Below, one piece after another: positions 60,954 through 64,000 of a stretch of DNA of 64,000 bases. Source of the DNA: an uncultured Pseudomonadota bacterium. Lineage in GTDB: Bacteria; Pseudomonadota; Gammaproteobacteria; Burkholderiales; JALYOK01. The stretch's first letter is position 1. Every line of letters begins with the position of its first letter. The notes under the pieces were generated by a model. The model was not told the origin of the DNA and did not search any database. It saw only the letters and a program-made list of their open reading frames with translations. The DNA is taken from the NCBI GenBank assembly GCA_902826775.1, contig CADEHE010000010.1:129936-193935 (forward strand), read 5' to 3'. A program made the position numbers and the translations under genes.

Positions 60954-63434
60954 ATGACAGCAGTATGGTTCGCACTAGCGTGCGCGGCGGCCGCGATTGT
61001 CTACGGCTTGGTCTCGCGCAGTTGGATTTTGAGTCAGTCGCCGGGCAATGCGCGCATGCAAGAGATTGCTGGCGCCATTCAGCAAGGCGCATCGGCATAT
61101 TTGAATCGCCAGTACACCACCATCGGCATAGTCGGAGTGATCCTGTTTGTCTTGATTGGCTTGGTGCTCGATTGGATGACGGCGATCGGTTTTGCGCTCG
61201 GGGCGGTGCTCTCCGGTGCGGCTGGTTTTATCGGCATGAACATTTCGGTGCGTTCCAATGTGCGCACCGCCGAGGCCGCACGCGGCGGTATCAACGCGGC
61301 GCTTGCCGTGGCTTTCCGCGGCGGCGCCATCACCGGCATGCTGGTGGTGGGCCTGGGATTGTTGGGAGTGGCCGCATTCTTCGCGCTGCTGCTTAGCACG
61401 GGCAAGTCTGGGGACACGTTGCACACCGTGTTGAAACCGCTGGTCGGTTTCGCCTTCGGTTCGTCGTTGATTTCGATTTTCGCGCGTTTGGGCGGCGGTA
61501 TCTTCACCAAGGGCGCGGATGTCGGCGCCGACTTGGTCGGCAAGGTCGAAGCCGGCATTCCCGAAGACGATCCGCGCAATCCGGCGGTGATAGCAGATAA
61601 CGTTGGCGACAACGTGGGCGACTGCGCCGGTATGGCGGCGGATTTGTTCGAGACTTACGCAGTAACCATTATCGCGACCATGTTGCTCGGCGCGTTGATG
61701 CTGAAAGATCATGCCATGTCGGCCGCGGTGTACCCATTGGCGCTCGGCGGCGTTTCGATCATCGCCTCGATCATCGGTTGCTTTTTCGTCAAGTACAACG
61801 GCAGCGGCAAGATCATGGGCGCGCTGTACAAGGGGCTGATCGTCGCCGGTGTGTTGTCGCTCGCTGCTTTCTACCCTCTGACGCAATGGATCATGGGCGC
61901 GGTCACCGGTGTGTCGGTCATGAATCTTTGGTTGTCAGCGGCCGTTGGGCTAGTGCTCACAGCGCTGCTGGTGATCATCACCGAATACTACACCGCCACG
62001 GAGTACAGCCCGGTGCGCCACGTCGCGCAAGCTTCTAGCACCGGTCATGCCACCAATATCATCGCCGGCTTGGGCGTGTCGATGAAGTCAACCGCATGGC
62101 CGGTTATTGTCGTGTGTCTGGCTATTCTCGTTTCTTTCAAACTGGGTGGCCTGTACGGTATCGCGATTGCCGCCACTTCAATGCTTTCGATGGCCGGCAT
62201 CATCGTCGCGCTCGACGCTTATGGCCCGATCACCGATAACGCCGGCGGTATCGCCGAGATGGCGGAACTGCCGAAAGAAGTCCGCAACGTGACCGATCCG
62301 CTCGATGCCGTGGGTAATACGACGAAGGCGGTCACCAAGGGCTACGCCATCGGTTCGGCTGGTTTGGCGGCATTGGTGTTGTTTGCCGACTACACGCACG
62401 GGCTCGAGTCGCGGGGTATCGACACAAGTTTCGATCTGTCCAATCACATGGTCATCATCGGCCTGTTCATCGGCGGATTAATTCCTTACCTGTTCGGCGC
62501 GATGGCAATGGAAGCGGTCGGCCGCGCCGCCGGCAGCGTTGTCACCGAAGTGCGGCGTCAGTTCCGCGACATCAAAGGTATCATGGAAGGCAAGGCCAAG
62601 CCCGAGTACCACACTGCGGTGGACATGCTGACCAAGGCGGCGATCAAGGAGATGATTGTGCCTTCACTGCTGCCAGTGGCGGTGCCGATCGTCGTGGGAT
62701 TGCTGCTAGGGCCGGCGGCGCTCGGCGGCTTGCTGATGGGCACGATCGTCACCGGTCTGTTCGTGGCGATCTCGATGTGTACCGGTGGCGGCGCCTGGGA
62801 TAACGCCAAGAAGTACATCGAGGATGGCAATCACGGCGGGAAAGGCTCCGATGCGCATAAGGCTTCGGTGACCGGCGATACCGTCGGCGATCCGTACAAA
62901 GACACAGCCGGTCCTGCGGTTAATCCGCTGATCAAGATCATCAACATCGTCGCGCTGTTGATCGTGCCGCTGTTGCCGACTACGGGCGGCGGCAATCCCG
63001 CCGGCGGTGCGCATGAATCCGCGCCCGTGCCGCAGGCTGCGGCGCCGGCTATGCAGGAATCAGCGGTTGCGCCCAGTGCCGCGCCGAGCGCCGAGCCGGT
63101 TGCAGCTGTCACCGCATTGCCCGCGCTAGCCAAGCTGTTCTTTGTTTCCGGTTCCGCGGATTTGCCAGGCGATGCAGCGCAAACCTTGGCCGGGATTATC
63201 GACTTTGCGAAAGCAAATGCGAACGCGCGCGTCGCGATCTCGGGTTTTCATGACACTTCCGGCGATCCGAAAATGAACGAAGAGCTGGCTAAGAATCGCG
63301 CGAAGGCCGTGCGCGAAGCGCTCAAAATTGCTGGTATCGACGAGGCGCGCATCGACATGCGCAAGCCCGAAGTGACCGGGGGCGACGGCAGCGCCGACGA
63401 AGCTCGCCGTGTCGAAGTGAGCATTGCACAGTAA
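60954..63434 (+). CDS. hppA: proton-translocating pyrophosphatase with C-terminal OmpA-like domain
   Basis: An 826-residue membrane pyrophosphatase. Residues 1-680 form the multi-helix pump with the PPi/Mg sites [40 protein letters not shown] and the C-terminal NPLIKI helix. Lys in GNTTKAVTK marks the potassium-independent, proton-pumping type. After an Ala/Pro-rich linker (about 682-722), residues 727-826 resemble an OmpA/MotB peptidoglycan-binding domain ([33 protein letters not shown], with the Asp and Arg that bind diaminopimelate). Both termini of known M-PPases face the periplasm, so the domain could anchor the pump to the wall. A strong terminator follows. Confidence 0.93.
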   Translation: MTAVWFALACAAAAIVYGLVSRSWILSQSPGNARMQEIAGAIQQGASAYLNRQYTTIGIVGVILFVLIGLVLDWMTAIGFALGAVLSGAAGFIGMNISVRSNVRTAEAARGGINAALAVAFRGGAITGMLVVGLGLLGVAAFFALLLSTGKSGDTLHTVLKPLVGFAFGSSLISIFARLGGGIFTKGADVGADLVGKVEAGIPEDDPRNPAVIADNVGDNVGDCAGMAADLFETYAVTIIATMLLGALMLKDHAMSAAVYPLALGGVSIIASIIGCFFVKYNGSGKIMGALYKGLIVAGVLSLAAFYPLTQWIMGAVTGVSVMNLWLSAAVGLVLTALLVIITEYYTATEYSPVRHVAQASSTGHATNIIAGLGVSMKSTAWPVIVVCLAILVSFKLGGLYGIAIAATSMLSMAGIIVALDAYGPITDNAGGIAEMAELPKEVRNVTDPLDAVGNTTKAVTKGYAIGSAGLAALVLFADYTHGLESRGIDTSFDLSNHMVIIGLFIGGLIPYLFGAMAMEAVGRAAGSVVTEVRRQFRDIKGIMEGKAKPEYHTAVDMLTKAAIKEMIVPSLLPVAVPIVVGLLLGPAALGGLLMGTIVTGLFVAISMCTGGGAWDNAKKYIEDGNHGGKGSDAHKASVTGDTVGDPYKDTAGPAVNPLIKIINIVALLIVPLLPTTGGGNPAGGAHESAPVPQAAAPAMQESAVAPSAAPSAEPVAAVTALPALAKLFFVSGSADLPGDAAQTLAGIIDFAKANANARVAISGFHDTSGDPKMNEELAKNRAKAVREALKIAGIDEARIDMRKPEVTGGDGSADEARRVEVSIAQ

Positions 63435-63457
63435 GTTTTTCGCGCAAAGAAGAAGAA

Positions 63458-63483
63458 GGGCAGCCGGTGGCTGCCCTTTTTTT
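63458..63483 (+). terminator. Rho-independent terminator after hppA
   Basis: A perfect 8-bp stem GGGCAGCC-GGT-GGCTGCCC is followed by seven T. It lies 23 bp after the hppA stop codon. Confidence 0.92.
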
Positions 63484-63606
63484 CGCCTATGTGGGTGATT
63501 TGCCCCGATAGCATGCTTGCTCTAACGGATCACCCGTGGCGTTTACCTATTCAATGTTTCTGGTTTTGATTGAACCCGCTTTGCTCCTTTTTAGCGAGAT
63601 TAATTG

Positions 63607-63635
63607 TTGACTGTCCGAGGCCGCGTTGAAATAAT
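63607..63635 (+). promoter_or_regulatory. candidate sigma-70 promoter for the lipoprotein gene
   Basis: TTGACT (63607-63612) and AATAAT (63630-63635) are 17 bp apart, giving five of six matches in each box. The leader would be about 165 bases long. The rest of 63484-63807 holds no gene I can recognise. Confidence 0.5.
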
Positions 63636-63807
63636 TGGTCCTGCAATCCAGTAGTCCATTAGATCGAGTGGCATCTCCGTGTGCGGGCAATTAGTCACGA
63701 GCCGCGAGCGCGAGTATCTGCTAATTTGAATGCAACCAGGCAGGCGCCCGAGAACATACAACAACGGGCCCCCAATAAAAATAGAGGCGATGAAAACAGG
63801 AGGGCTC

Positions 63808-64000
63808 ATGAATTTTGTCAAGTTATCAGCTTGTGCGGCCGTAAGCGTAACCATCGCTCTTGCCGGCTGTGGCGGCGGCGATAACGCGTCTTCCGTTGCC
63901 GCCGCCAACCAGAGGCCAGCAGTAGGTGCTGCGACCTCCGCGTCGAATCTAGTCCTTACGAGTGAATTCGCGGGCACGCGAGCGCGCGGGCGGTTTGAAG
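63808..64000 (+). CDS. lipoprotein, 3' end outside window
   Basis: ATG 63808 has a strong AGGAGGG site 3 bases upstream. The first 64 codons show a lipoprotein signal with the lipobox LAGC, followed by GGGDNASS and an Ala/Ser-rich stretch as found after lipid anchors. The gene runs off the window end, so length and function cannot be judged. Confidence 0.7.
   Translation, partial: MNFVKLSACAAVSVTIALAGCGGGDNASSVAAANQRPAVGAATSASNLVLTSEFAGTRARGRFE

Overview
The window reads as chromosome of a GC-rich betaproteobacterium. The order tsaE-amiC-mutL-miaA, then exbB-exbD-lpxK-Trm112-kdsB-adk, is typical of Betaproteobacteria. LpxK, KdsB, TolC-type lipoproteins, ExbBD and AmiC show a Gram-negative envelope. 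Genus cannot be read from this; it looks like an environmental Burkholderiales/Nitrosomonadales-type organism. No rRNA, tRNA, CRISPR array, prophage or complete insertion sequence was seen.

Layout. 1-4.4 kb: end of a cytochrome c gene, a membrane transglutaminase-like protein and an NtrY/NtrC-style kinase and sigma-54 activator. 4.4-7.1 kb (minus): a PQQ alcohol dehydrogenase with the extra lanthanide-type aspartate, then a cytochrome c and an unknown exported protein behind a terminator hairpin. 7.4-15.7 kb: M81 peptidase, RND efflux pair, pirin, FMN reductase, thioredoxin. 15.8-19.6 kb: otnK-otnC for four-carbon acid sugars, and an aldehyde dehydrogenase. 19.7-31 kb: an accessory-looking stretch of small and poorly known genes, broken NTF2-like gene copies and many palindromic dispersed repeats; it also holds an amidase, a queuosine-precursor transporter and a ZIP transporter. 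31-36 kb: an EF-G2-type GTPase and an outer-membrane/adaptor efflux pair with no pump. 36.1-39 kb (minus): a tightly overlapping five-gene operon with a two-subunit thiamine-diphosphate decarboxylase. 39.5-44.2 kb: FkbM methyltransferase, glycosyltransferase, and a NarL-type two-component pair separated by a 151-bp palindromic element. 44.4-60.8 kb: housekeeping genes (queG, tsaE, amiC, mutL, greB, miaA, xseA, exbBD, lpxK, kdsB, adk). 59.6-63.4 kb: a PPi-type phosphofructokinase followed by a membrane proton pyrophosphatase carrying an OmpA-like C-terminal domain. The window ends inside a lipoprotein gene.

The most interesting points are: the PQQ dehydrogenase, which keeps PQQ/lanthanide ligands but lacks the usual adjacent-cysteine pair; the pyrophosphatase-OmpA fusion beside a PPi-dependent phosphofructokinase; the decarboxylase operon; and the repeat-driven remodelling at 19-31 kb and 43.4 kb, where palindromic elements sit on stop codons, split an operon, or travel with fragments of an NTF2-like gene. 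All functions are inferred from reading motifs by eye; no database search was run.
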